DNA of 64,000 nucleotides from Petrimonas sulfuriphila (GTDB taxonomy: Bacteria > Bacteroidota > Bacteroidia > Bacteroidales > Dysgonomonadaceae). Numbering within the stretch: position 1 is the first letter of the stretch; the number at the start of each line of letters is the position of its first letter. Positions 52,499-59,782 of the stretch are shown one piece after another. The notes under the pieces are model-generated. The model did not search any database, had not been told where the DNA came from, and worked only from the letters and a program-made list of their open reading frames with translations. The DNA is taken from the NCBI GenBank assembly GCA_038561985.1, contig CP073276.1:1488001-1552000 (forward strand), given 5' to 3'. A program made the translations under genes and the position numbers.

Positions 52499-52572
52499 AG
52501 ATTGATTAAGATTTAAAACGGTCAGCCAACTATCAATCTCAGTCAATCTCAGTCAACCTCATTCGATCTCAA
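52499..52572 (+). repeat. Intercistronic 10-bp repeats forming an imperfect hairpin
   Basis: Four degenerate 10-bp units run from 52533 to 52572 (tcaatctcag twice, then tcaacctcat and tcgatctcaa). Within them 52535-52549 pairs with 52499-52513 over 15 positions with one mismatch and one G-U, around a 21-nt loop. No T-run follows. It separates the AtuA-like and DUF4387 genes and may act on mRNA processing or stability. Confidence 0.6.
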
Positions 52573-52588
52573 TTAAACTTCAAACGAA

Positions 52589-52906
52589 ATGAAATACAAC
52601 CTAACCGACGTAGCTTCCGTTATCCGGAGCAAAAATTCAGGGCCTTACGAACTCACGTTCGACATTATTTTCAAGGAGATGGACATGTATCAGCAAGTTA
52701 AATCGGCAAAAGTGTTTACCGCGCAAATGTTTGCTCTTCTTTACCACATTCCCGAATCGCAAATCATCAGCCTGGTACACTTCGATCCGGCCAAGGCGGT
52801 GAAAATTACGGTTGTGCGCCCCATCCCCTCCGGGGCATTGGGTGAGACCGATGTGTACGGAGCGCAACAGCATGCGCCGTTGATGAGGATGACATTCGAA
52901 TTATGA
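52589..52906 (+). CDS. DUF4387 protein
   Basis: A 105-residue cytosolic protein. It matches the DUF4387 pattern in VIRSKNSGPYELTFDIIF, YHIPESQIISLVHFDPAKAVK and TVVRPIPSGALGETDVYGAQQH. Proteins of this type are encoded next to AtuA-like proteins and are probably their partner subunit, comparable to the small C-terminal domain found fused in larger AtuA relatives. Function unknown. Overlaps the P-loop gene by 4 bp (ATGA). Confidence 0.82.
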   Translation: MKYNLTDVASVIRSKNSGPYELTFDIIFKEMDMYQQVKSAKVFTAQMFALLYHIPESQIISLVHFDPAKAVKITVVRPIPSGALGETDVYGAQQHAPLMRMTFEL

Positions 52907-53862
52907 GGGCACTGATTCAGGAATACATGGTGTCGTCGCAATATTTTGCGCCGCGCGGAAAAGAACGGTTGATGTTTCTGGGCGAACAGATTGCTCAACG
53001 GCACCTTTCCTACAACGATCGGCTGATAGGCATCGTGGGTGATGCCGGCTCTGGAAAATCATCGCTGATCAAGGGAATGTTTCCCGGCTTGGAACTAGCG
53101 AACGACGATGACGTTATCCATTCCCGGAAAATAATGCAGGTGCGCTCGCTTTCCGACGATTGGCATGATTCCACTACCTTTCATATCGATATGCGTTTCC
53201 AAACCGCTTTTACCCAGATGTTTGAAATCGTGGCGTGGGTACAAGACCTGTTGGCTCACCGGCGCAGGGTTATCGTGGAACATTTTAATCTTCTCTATCC
53301 CGCACTGGGTAGAAATGCCGATATTATCCTGGGGATTGGGGAGGAGATTATTGTATCGCGCCCTAGTGTTTTTGGGCCGCTTCCCGAAAGTATTTACCAA
53401 ATTGTGCATACTTCGCTCAAATTCCGCAAGATGGCCCATACAGCCGAAGACGTAACCATGCAGACATTGGAAGAGGACTACGGAATTACTGAAAATCGTT
53501 ATTTCTCATCCGACGTTCGCAATGGCTTTGTCCTGAAATTCAAGGAGAAGCCCGAAATCAACCTCGACGAACTGGAGCAGAGAGTAAAAGAACGCCTGGC
53601 CAGGCACCTCGAGGTGTCCTATTTTGACGAAGGGCACATTCGTTTGGGAGACAAGGTTATCCCGTGCGACGGTTCCCGATTCCATGTGAGAAATACATCG
53701 GAGATTACCGATTTTTCGCTGGCCAGGCATTTCATCTTTGATGCAAAGACCAATACCCACTGCCTGGTTGGATTGATTGACAAGTACACCGAGAACCTCG
53801 ACAACCGCAATACGCAGTATTTCCTTACCCGGAAATGTAGTGGCGACAATAACGAACAATAG
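52903..53862 (+). CDS. P-loop NTPase with C-terminal tRNA-synthetase SAD-like domain
   Basis: A 319-residue cytosolic protein. Residues about 35-200 are a P-loop domain: Walker A GDAGSGKSS at 46-54, a hydrophobic strand RRVIVEHFNLLYP near 122, reminiscent of uridine/nucleoside kinases. Residues about 215-319 contain GHIRLGDKVIPCDG and HVRNTSEI (244-268), which resemble the second additional domain of alanyl-/threonyl-tRNA synthetases. The synthetase zinc motif C-x3-H is here C255-x5-H261, and the preceding H-x3-H is absent, so editing activity is doubtful. It lies between DUF4387 and the fumarase-type hydratase genes of the glutamate operon. Activity unknown. Confidence 0.75.
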   Translation: MRALIQEYMVSSQYFAPRGKERLMFLGEQIAQRHLSYNDRLIGIVGDAGSGKSSLIKGMFPGLELANDDDVIHSRKIMQVRSLSDDWHDSTTFHIDMRFQTAFTQMFEIVAWVQDLLAHRRRVIVEHFNLLYPALGRNADIILGIGEEIIVSRPSVFGPLPESIYQIVHTSLKFRKMAHTAEDVTMQTLEEDYGITENRYFSSDVRNGFVLKFKEKPEINLDELEQRVKERLARHLEVSYFDEGHIRLGDKVIPCDGSRFHVRNTSEITDFSLARHFIFDAKTNTHCLVGLIDKYTENLDNRNTQYFLTRKCSGDNNEQ

Positions 53863-53863
53863 C

Positions 53864-54709
53864 ATGACAAGAAACATATCCGCATCCGCTATCACCCGTC
53901 TGGTAGAGCAACTTTGCATTGAAGCTTGCTGTGTTCTTGCTGGAGATATAAACAACAAGCTTAAAAGCTGCTTGCAAACCGAAACATCACCGCTCGGGAA
54001 AGAAATTCTGGGCACGCTTATTGAAAATGCCCGTGTTGCCCGGGAAGAGAGCAGCCCGATGTGCCAGGACACGGGAATGACCGTCGTTTTTGTACGCATG
54101 GGGCAAAACGTGCAGGTTACGGGTGGATTCATCGAAGATGCCATTAACCAGGGTGTACGGCAGGGATACGAAAAAGGATACCTGCGCAAATCGGTCGTGA
54201 AAGACCCGCTCCACCGAGAAAACACCCGGGACAATACACCGGCCGTTATTCATTACGAAATCGTCCCCGGTAATGTTTTTCATATAACTGTTTCTCCCAA
54301 AGGGTTTGGCAGCGAAAACAAAAGTGCATTAAAAATGCTCACACCCAGCGAAGGCGTTGAAGGCGTGAAGCGATTTGTACTGGAGACTGTTTCGGCTGCC
54401 GGAGGGAATCCCTGCCCGCCCATTATCGTGGGTGTGGGCATTGGCGGGACGATGGAACGGGCGGCTTATTTAAGCAAGAAAGCGTTGCTGCGGCCGCTGG
54501 ATACACAAAACCCCGATTCCGCACTTGCCGCTTTGGAAGCAGAATTGCTTTCAGAAATCAATAAGATGGGAATAGGCCCTGCCGGTTTCGGAGGAACCAC
54601 AACCGCACTCGGGGTAAATATACTGACCTATGCTACCCATATCGCCGGGCTTCCGGTTTCGGTAAATATCGGCTGCCACGCCACCCGGCATGCGGAGGGA
54701 AGTTTGTGA
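53864..54709 (+). CDS. Class I fumarase/tartrate dehydratase-type hydratase, alpha subunit (probable mesaconase)
   Basis: A 281-residue iron-sulfur subunit. Three Cys for the [4Fe-4S] cluster are visible: [31 protein letters not shown] and [12 protein letters not shown]. Class I two-subunit enzymes hydrate fumarate, tartrate or mesaconate; as the operon makes mesaconate, hydration to (S)-citramalate is the likely job (inference). ATG 53864, two bases after the P-loop stop, is chosen over an upstream frame that lies in that gene. The stop overlaps a possible GTG start of the beta subunit. Confidence 0.88.
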   Translation: MTRNISASAITRLVEQLCIEACCVLAGDINNKLKSCLQTETSPLGKEILGTLIENARVAREESSPMCQDTGMTVVFVRMGQNVQVTGGFIEDAINQGVRQGYEKGYLRKSVVKDPLHRENTRDNTPAVIHYEIVPGNVFHITVSPKGFGSENKSALKMLTPSEGVEGVKRFVLETVSAAGGNPCPPIIVGVGIGGTMERAAYLSKKALLRPLDTQNPDSALAALEAELLSEINKMGIGPAGFGGTTTALGVNILTYATHIAGLPVSVNIGCHATRHAEGSL

Positions 54710-54732
54710 ACAGAAGCCAACAAAAACGTATT

Positions 54733-55290
54733 ATGGATAAAAAAATTCTTTGTGCCCCCTTTTCCGACGAAACCATCCGTTCGTTGAAAACGGGCGATAT
54801 GGTCTACATTTCGGGAACTGTTTATACAGCCCGCGATGAGGCGCACAGACGATTGTGCGAGATGATCCGCCGGGGCGAGCCGATGCCTTTTGATATTGAA
54901 GGGCAGGCCGTTTACTATGCCGGCCCGGCTCCTGCCAAACCGGGCAAGCCCATAGGATCGGTAGGCCCCACTACCGGTGGGCGGATGGACGCTTATTCGC
55001 CCTCCCTCATTGCCCGCGGCCTCAAGGTGATGATCGGTAAAGGAACACGCAGTGCCCAAGTGGTAGATGCCATGAAACAATACACGGGCGTTTATTTTGC
55101 TGCAATCGGTGGTGCCGCCGCCCTTATGGCAAAATGCGTGGAAAGTGCAGAGGTTATCGCTTTTGAAGAGTTGGGCACGGAGGCTGTTCGCCGCTTAACT
55201 GTGAAAGAACTTCCCGTGGTTGTTGCGATAGACTGTCGGGGAAACGATGTGTATAAACTGGCCCGGGAGATGTACGAGCAATCAATTTAA
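54733..55290 (+). CDS. Class I fumarase/tartrate dehydratase-type hydratase, beta subunit
   Basis: A 185-residue swivelling-domain subunit pairing with the alpha subunit. Family blocks: SLKTGDMVYISGTVYTARDEAHRRL, GPAPAKPGKPIGSVGPTT, and MIGKGTRSAQVVDAM. The frame may also start at GTG 54706, overlapping the alpha stop; ATG 54733 gives the usual N-terminus. Last gene of the methylaspartate operon. Citramalate lyase, which would finish the route to acetate and pyruvate, is not in the window. Confidence 0.88.
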   Translation: MDKKILCAPFSDETIRSLKTGDMVYISGTVYTARDEAHRRLCEMIRRGEPMPFDIEGQAVYYAGPAPAKPGKPIGSVGPTTGGRMDAYSPSLIARGLKVMIGKGTRSAQVVDAMKQYTGVYFAAIGGAAALMAKCVESAEVIAFEELGTEAVRRLTVKELPVVVAIDCRGNDVYKLAREMYEQSI

Positions 55291-55315
55291 AATACCGGGA
55301 ATAAAATAAGTTGCG

Positions 55316-55323
55316 TATATTTG
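55316..55323 (+). promoter_or_regulatory. -7 box of the YggS-type gene
   Basis: TATATTTG fits TAnnTTTG, 40 bp before the ATG at 55364, so this gene is probably separate from the fermentation operon. Confidence 0.6.
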
Positions 55324-55363
55324 TTCTTCGGAGAGATCCGAACAGTAAATCCGAAACTTATAT

Positions 55364-56095
55364 ATGGACATCAATAACAATATAACCGCTGTAGTTAAAC
55401 GGATTGAAAACGCTTGCCTGAGTTGCGCCAGAGATCCAAAAGAAGTGAAGTTGCTGTTGGCAACAAAGACTGTAATTCCGGATAAGATAAAAATAGCCTT
55501 TGAAGCCGGACAAACATTAATCGGTGAAAACAAAGTGCAGGAGATAAAATCGAAATTCAATGAATTAGCCGGTTTTCCGCATCAAAAACACTTTATCGGA
55601 CACCTGCAAACCAACAAAATCAAGGACATTCTCAACCACAATGTTACCTGCATTCAGTCGTTAGACCGGTTGGATTTGGCAGAAAAATTGCACCAACGGT
55701 TAACTTTTGAGAAAAAGGAAATAGATGTCCTTATTCAGGTAAACACTTCTGCCGAAGAAAGTAAATTCGGAATCAATCCTGAAGACACCGTTGAGTTTAT
55801 TAAACAAGTTTCTCTATTCGAAAATATTCACATCAAGGGATTAATGACCATTGGTTTGTTCAGCGCCGAAACCGAAAAGGTAAGAAAATGCTTCAGGCTA
55901 TTGAAGCAGTTACAGCAGGAAACCATTCTTCAGAATATCCCGAACGTGAAAATGAATGAACTGTCCATGGGAATGAGCGGAGACTTGGAAACCGCCATTG
56001 AGGAGGGAGCGACCATCGTGAGGGTGGGCACCGCCATTTTCGGCCACAGAACTTATTCCGATAGCTATTATTGGAATGAAAATAAACGGAATTAA
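55364..56095 (+). CDS. YggS/PLPBP-family pyridoxal phosphate protein
   Basis: A 243-residue single-domain alanine-racemase-like TIM barrel that binds PLP and maintains B6 and amino acid homeostasis. The PLP Lys lies in LLLATKTVIP near residue 33; LIGENKVQEI, HFIGHLQTNK, IQSLDRL, KGLMTIGLFS and ELSMGMSGDLETAIEEGATIVRVGTAIFG are all family blocks. The HLQTNK segment and MTIG have small differences from most homologues. It follows 73 bp after the fumarase beta gene. Confidence 0.9.
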   Translation: MDINNNITAVVKRIENACLSCARDPKEVKLLLATKTVIPDKIKIAFEAGQTLIGENKVQEIKSKFNELAGFPHQKHFIGHLQTNKIKDILNHNVTCIQSLDRLDLAEKLHQRLTFEKKEIDVLIQVNTSAEESKFGINPEDTVEFIKQVSLFENIHIKGLMTIGLFSAETEKVRKCFRLLKQLQQETILQNIPNVKMNELSMGMSGDLETAIEEGATIVRVGTAIFGHRTYSDSYYWNENKRN

Positions 56096-56108
56096 AACCA
56101 AAAACTCT

Positions 56109-56765
56109 ATGAGAAAGATATGCCTCTTTTTGTTGATCATTCTTCCGGTAATGATGCCGGCTCAGGTGATTACTTACGACACAATCCGCGTTTCACCGGA
56201 TGACGAGCGGAATATTTACAAGACACAGCGTCAGCAACAAACCGCCCAAAGCTCCATAGCCCGACAGCCGGTACTTTTGGATCGGGAATCGGCTCCGGGG
56301 TTCCGGTTCGATAAAAGCAAACTCCGTTACGGGGCCAATATCGGACTGTCTTTCAGCCGGAATTATTCGGCTTTTAATTTCGGGCCACAGGTTGGGTATC
56401 AGCTGAGCAGCCGGTTCATGGCAGGGGTAGGGATAAAGTACTACTACAATAAAGTGCGGGCATTTCAATTCAACGAAGAGTACCTATACAAGAATAATCT
56501 GCTCGGCGCTAATCTGTTCGGATATTTTTATCCGGCTAGGTTTCTGGCTCTGTTTGTCCAGCCTGAAATAAATCGTTTGTGGGCGAACCTGACCGACGAA
56601 ATGACGGGTGAAGTGACTAAAAGCAGCGGTTTTGTGCCTTCATTGCTGGTAGGAGGAGGCCTGAGGTTAGGGCATTCCCACATTACGCTGAACTACGATC
56701 TGGCACAACACACCAACTCTCCCTATCCGAGGGGCTGGTTCCTGGGATTTTCAACCTTTTTTTAA
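56109..56765 (+). CDS. Outer-membrane beta-barrel-like protein of unknown function
   Basis: A 218-residue exported protein. Signal peptide 1-18 (ending MMPAQ), a polar linker rich in Gln and Arg (25-60), then amphipathic beta strands with alternating aromatics (LRYGANIGLSFSRNYSAFNF, VGYQLSSRFMAGVGIKYYY) and a C-terminal Phe (FLGFSTFF), as in small eight-stranded barrels. Frame opens 33 bp earlier inside the previous gene; ATG 56109 gives the signal peptide. It ends in a 4-bp overlap with the convergent DUF721 gene. Confidence 0.7.
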   Translation: MRKICLFLLIILPVMMPAQVITYDTIRVSPDDERNIYKTQRQQQTAQSSIARQPVLLDRESAPGFRFDKSKLRYGANIGLSFSRNYSAFNFGPQVGYQLSSRFMAGVGIKYYYNKVRAFQFNEEYLYKNNLLGANLFGYFYPARFLALFVQPEINRLWANLTDEMTGEVTKSSGFVPSLLVGGGLRLGHSHITLNYDLAQHTNSPYPRGWFLGFSTFF

Positions 56766-57055
56766 CGAAAAACAATATCCTTCACAATCTCCATTCCGGC
56801 GTGCTCGTTCAACTTGTCAATCAGGTTTCGTTTGTTCATAATCAATTCGGCACGCAACACCGATGAGGAAAGCTGGACGTGTAGGACGTTCCGCCGGAAA
56901 TAGACGTTTTTGGTGTAGTGGGAAACCCCTTCGCCCAGCAATTCCCTCCATGCCGAGACGGCACGGTGTTCAGCCACCGATGTCTTCAATTCCGGGTTCT
57001 CATCGAAGAATTCCGAAAGGATGGTTGCTATAGGTTGGGCGTTTTTTTTAAGCAT
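56762..57055 (-). CDS. DUF721-family protein
   Basis: A 97-residue small basic protein of the DciA-like/DUF721 group: AVSAWRELLGEGVSHYT and FRRNVLHVQLSSSVLRAELIMNK fit the family. In many bacteria DUF721 genes sit next to recF, and DciA is the ancestral helicase loader, so a replication role is plausible. Start overlaps the recF stop by 8 bp. Confidence 0.82.
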   Translation of the reverse strand: MLKKNAQPIATILSEFFDENPELKTSVAEHRAVSAWRELLGEGVSHYTKNVYFRRNVLHVQLSSSVLRAELIMNKRNLIDKLNEHAGMEIVKDIVFR

Positions 57056-58154
57056 AAACTGTTATTTCCCCGTCTTTCACCGAATAGATGTGGTGGCTGT
57101 TGTTGATCCGTTCCAGTATTTTATCGAACGATCCCCGGTTGGTATCGGAGATAAAAATCTGGCCAAATTCATTGCTCGAAACCAGTTTGACAATTTCTTC
57201 CACCCGGTAGGCATCCAGCCTGTCGAAGATATCGTCCAGCAGCAAAATGGGTGTCCGTTTCCCGGTTTTAAGCAGGTAATGAAATTGTGCCAGCTTCATC
57301 GATACGAAGTAGGTTTTGTTTTGCCCTTGCGAACCCACTTTCTTTATGGGAAATCCGTCGAGCAACATCTCCAGTTCATCGCGGTGAATACCGGTGGTGG
57401 TGTGTCCCACCGCGATGTCGCGACGGCGGGTTTGTCGCAGCGCTTCCCTGAAATTGTTTTCGCGAAGTTGCGAAACGTAGTCGAAAGTCGCCTTTTCGTT
57501 GGATAAACTTATTCGTTTGTAAAACTCGTCAAAAACGGGAATAAACTCTTTTACAAACGCTTGTCGTTTTTCAAAAATGAGCTCCCCTTCTCCCGCCATC
57601 TGGTCTTCCCAAAGCTCCAGCAAGGTGAAATCGATTTCGTTGTCGTCCATTTTCAATGTTGCGTTGCGTTGTTGCAAGGCATTGTTGTACCGGATCAAGG
57701 CGTGCATATACGCTTTGTCGAACTGAGAAATAGCCATGTCCATAAATTTCCGTCGTTCTTCGCTACCCCCCTGGATTATCTCGATATCGGCAGGAGAAAT
57801 CATCACCAGTGGAATAAATCCAATGTGGTCGGAGAGTTTTTCGTACTCCTTTTTGTTTCTCTTGAACTGTTTTTTCTGCCGCCGGCGCAATCCGCAATAG
57901 ATTTCTTCCTCACCATCCTGTCCCTCCAGCTCGTACCTTCCCTGAAGCATGCAAACATCGGCGTCGTGTTTGATGATCTGACTATCGACTGGGTTGGTGT
58001 AACTCCGGCAGAACGACAGGTAGTAAACGGCATCCAGCAAATTGGTTTTACCCATGCCGTTATTTCCCACAAAACAGTTTATTTTGGGCGATAACTCCAG
58101 CTCAACCTGAGCCAGGTTTTTGTAATTTATAATGGATAAATGCTTTAATGTCAT
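57048..58154 (-). CDS. recF: DNA replication and repair protein RecF
   Basis: A 368-residue SMC-like ATPase that helps load RecA at gapped DNA. Walker A FVGNNGMGKTNLLDA near residue 31, ABC signature region VGSQGQNKTYFVSMKLAQF near 275, Walker B PILLLDDIFDRLD near 305. In the operon it follows cdaA by 5 bp and overlaps DUF721, rather than lying with dnaA-dnaN as in many phyla. Confidence 0.95.
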   Translation of the reverse strand: MTLKHLSIINYKNLAQVELELSPKINCFVGNNGMGKTNLLDAVYYLSFCRSYTNPVDSQIIKHDADVCMLQGRYELEGQDGEEEIYCGLRRRQKKQFKRNKKEYEKLSDHIGFIPLVMISPADIEIIQGGSEERRKFMDMAISQFDKAYMHALIRYNNALQQRNATLKMDDNEIDFTLLELWEDQMAGEGELIFEKRQAFVKEFIPVFDEFYKRISLSNEKATFDYVSQLRENNFREALRQTRRRDIAVGHTTTGIHRDELEMLLDGFPIKKVGSQGQNKTYFVSMKLAQFHYLLKTGKRTPILLLDDIFDRLDAYRVEEIVKLVSSNEFGQIFISDTNRGSFDKILERINNSHHIYSVKDGEITVYA

Positions 58155-58159
58155 TGTGA

Positions 58160-58921
58160 TTATTCCGCCAGGATCAGTTGTTGCAGCTCTTCGGGATTAA
58201 CGTTGATTTTCAACCGCCCTTCCTCGGCAAATGTTATTTTTCCGGTTTCTTCCGAAACGACAATCACTTTGGCATCGGTTTCCTGCGTGATCCCTAATCC
58301 GGCACGATGCCGTAACCCCATGTGTTTGGGTATGTTCGGGTTCTGCGATATGGGAAGAATACAGCCTGCAGCTTTTATTTTTTTCCCCACAACGATCATG
58401 GCTCCATCGTGCAAGGGACTGTTCTTGAAGAAAATATTTTCAATCAGCCGGGAGGAGATATCAGCGTTGATGATTTCGCCCGTCTGCTCGTATAAGCTGA
58501 GTTGTAGGTCGCCCTGAACGACGATGAGCGCGCCAATCCTGGCTTTCGACATGTTCATGCAGGCCAGTACGATCGAAGTAATGTGCGATGTATCTTTTTG
58601 CTGCTTGTCGACCGGGATAAAGAGTTTCGATACAAACTTCCACCCTTTCTTCGATCCCAGAGACATAAGGAACCTACGTATTTCATCCTGAAAAAGAATG
58701 ACCAGCAATATCAAGCCGATATTCACGAACTGGTCAAGAATAGAGCCTAGAAGCACCATATCGAATACCTGTGATACAAGTACCCAGATAATCATAAAGA
58801 CAACGATACCGATGAAAAGCGGGCGCATCCCCGATATTTTCACCATTTTAAACAGGTAGTACAACAGGGCTGCTACCAGTAAAATGTCAATAAAATCTTT
58901 TATTCCAAAGTGTTCGAGCAT
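58160..58921 (-). CDS. cdaA: Diadenylate cyclase CdaA
   Basis: A 253-residue membrane enzyme making cyclic di-AMP from two ATP. Three N-terminal helices (about 12-80) precede the DisA_N catalytic domain with the hallmark DGA (FKNSPLHDGAMIVV) and RHR (GLRHRAGLGI) motifs. No CdaR-like partner gene is adjacent. It lies 6 bp after folP and 5 bp before recF. Confidence 0.93.
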   Translation of the reverse strand: MLEHFGIKDFIDILLVAALLYYLFKMVKISGMRPLFIGIVVFMIIWVLVSQVFDMVLLGSILDQFVNIGLILLVILFQDEIRRFLMSLGSKKGWKFVSKLFIPVDKQQKDTSHITSIVLACMNMSKARIGALIVVQGDLQLSLYEQTGEIINADISSRLIENIFFKNSPLHDGAMIVVGKKIKAAGCILPISQNPNIPKHMGLRHRAGLGITQETDAKVIVVSEETGKITFAEEGRLKINVNPEELQQLILAE

Positions 58922-58927
58922 ACAACG

Positions 58928-59761
58928 TTATTTGCTTATTTTTTCCACAATCTTTACACATTCCACGGCTTCTTTCACGTCGTGAACGCGTAAGATGTTT
59001 GCTCCCGACAACAAGGCAAATGTATTTAAAGCCGATGTACCGTTCAGGCTTTCCTGTGGGGTACACTCCAGCAGCTTGTAAATCATCGATTTCCGAGAGA
59101 TGCCAACCAGAATTGGTACATCAAAGATATTGAAATATTTTAAATAAGCCATCAATTGGTAGTTTTGATCAGTCGTTTTACTGAATCCAAACCCCGGGTC
59201 AATGATGATGTCGTTTACGCCCAACAGGTTCAATTTCGATATTTTCTCGGAAAAATAGTACAGGATATCCTGAATAAAATTGTCGTAATGGGTGTGTTGT
59301 TGCATGGTTTGCGGTGTACCACGCATATGCATCAGGATATAAGGAACATTGAGCCGGGCAACTGTTTCGAACATGTTATCATCGATCTGCCCGCCCGAAA
59401 TATCGTTGATGATGTTTACCCCGTATTTTTCCACGGCAGGCCCGGCTACTTCGGAATAAAACGTATCGATGGAAAGGATAGTATTGGGAAATTCTTTTCG
59501 AACGAGCCGAAGTGTCGGCTCTAAGCGTTTCAGCTCTTCCTTTGCCGGTATTAAAGTGGAAGTCGGTGTTGTGGATTGACCGCCAATATCGACAATTTTC
59601 CCACCTTCCTCCAGAATTTGGCGGACGCGGCTGACAATCTCTTCTTCAGATTGTTTACGACTGCCCGAATAAAAGGAATCGGGAGTAACATTTAAAATTC
59701 CCATCACCAGCGGAGTGGAGAAATCGAGCAATTCGCCGTTTATGTTAATGGATTTTATCAT
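58928..59761 (-). CDS. folP: Dihydropteroate synthase
   Basis: A 277-residue TIM barrel joining p-aminobenzoate to dihydropterin pyrophosphate in folate synthesis. Motifs: MGILNVTPDSFYSGS, DIGGQSTTP, LSIDTFYSEVA, NDISGG, YILMHMRGTP, IIDPGFGFSKT, and VGISRKSMIY. Full length. Second gene of the nadB-led operon, 21 bp after nadB. Confidence 0.95.
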   Translation of the reverse strand: MIKSININGELLDFSTPLVMGILNVTPDSFYSGSRKQSEEEIVSRVRQILEEGGKIVDIGGQSTTPTSTLIPAKEELKRLEPTLRLVRKEFPNTILSIDTFYSEVAGPAVEKYGVNIINDISGGQIDDNMFETVARLNVPYILMHMRGTPQTMQQHTHYDNFIQDILYYFSEKISKLNLLGVNDIIIDPGFGFSKTTDQNYQLMAYLKYFNIFDVPILVGISRKSMIYKLLECTPQESLNGTSALNTFALLSGANILRVHDVKEAVECVKIVEKISK

Positions 59762-59782
59762 ACCTTGTGTTGTGTATTACGG

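Noticed and set aside
53777-53863. 29-residue N-terminal extension of the fumarase-type alpha subunit
   Set aside because: It overlaps the end of the P-loop gene in another frame; ATG 53864 directly follows the upstream stop and fits the family.
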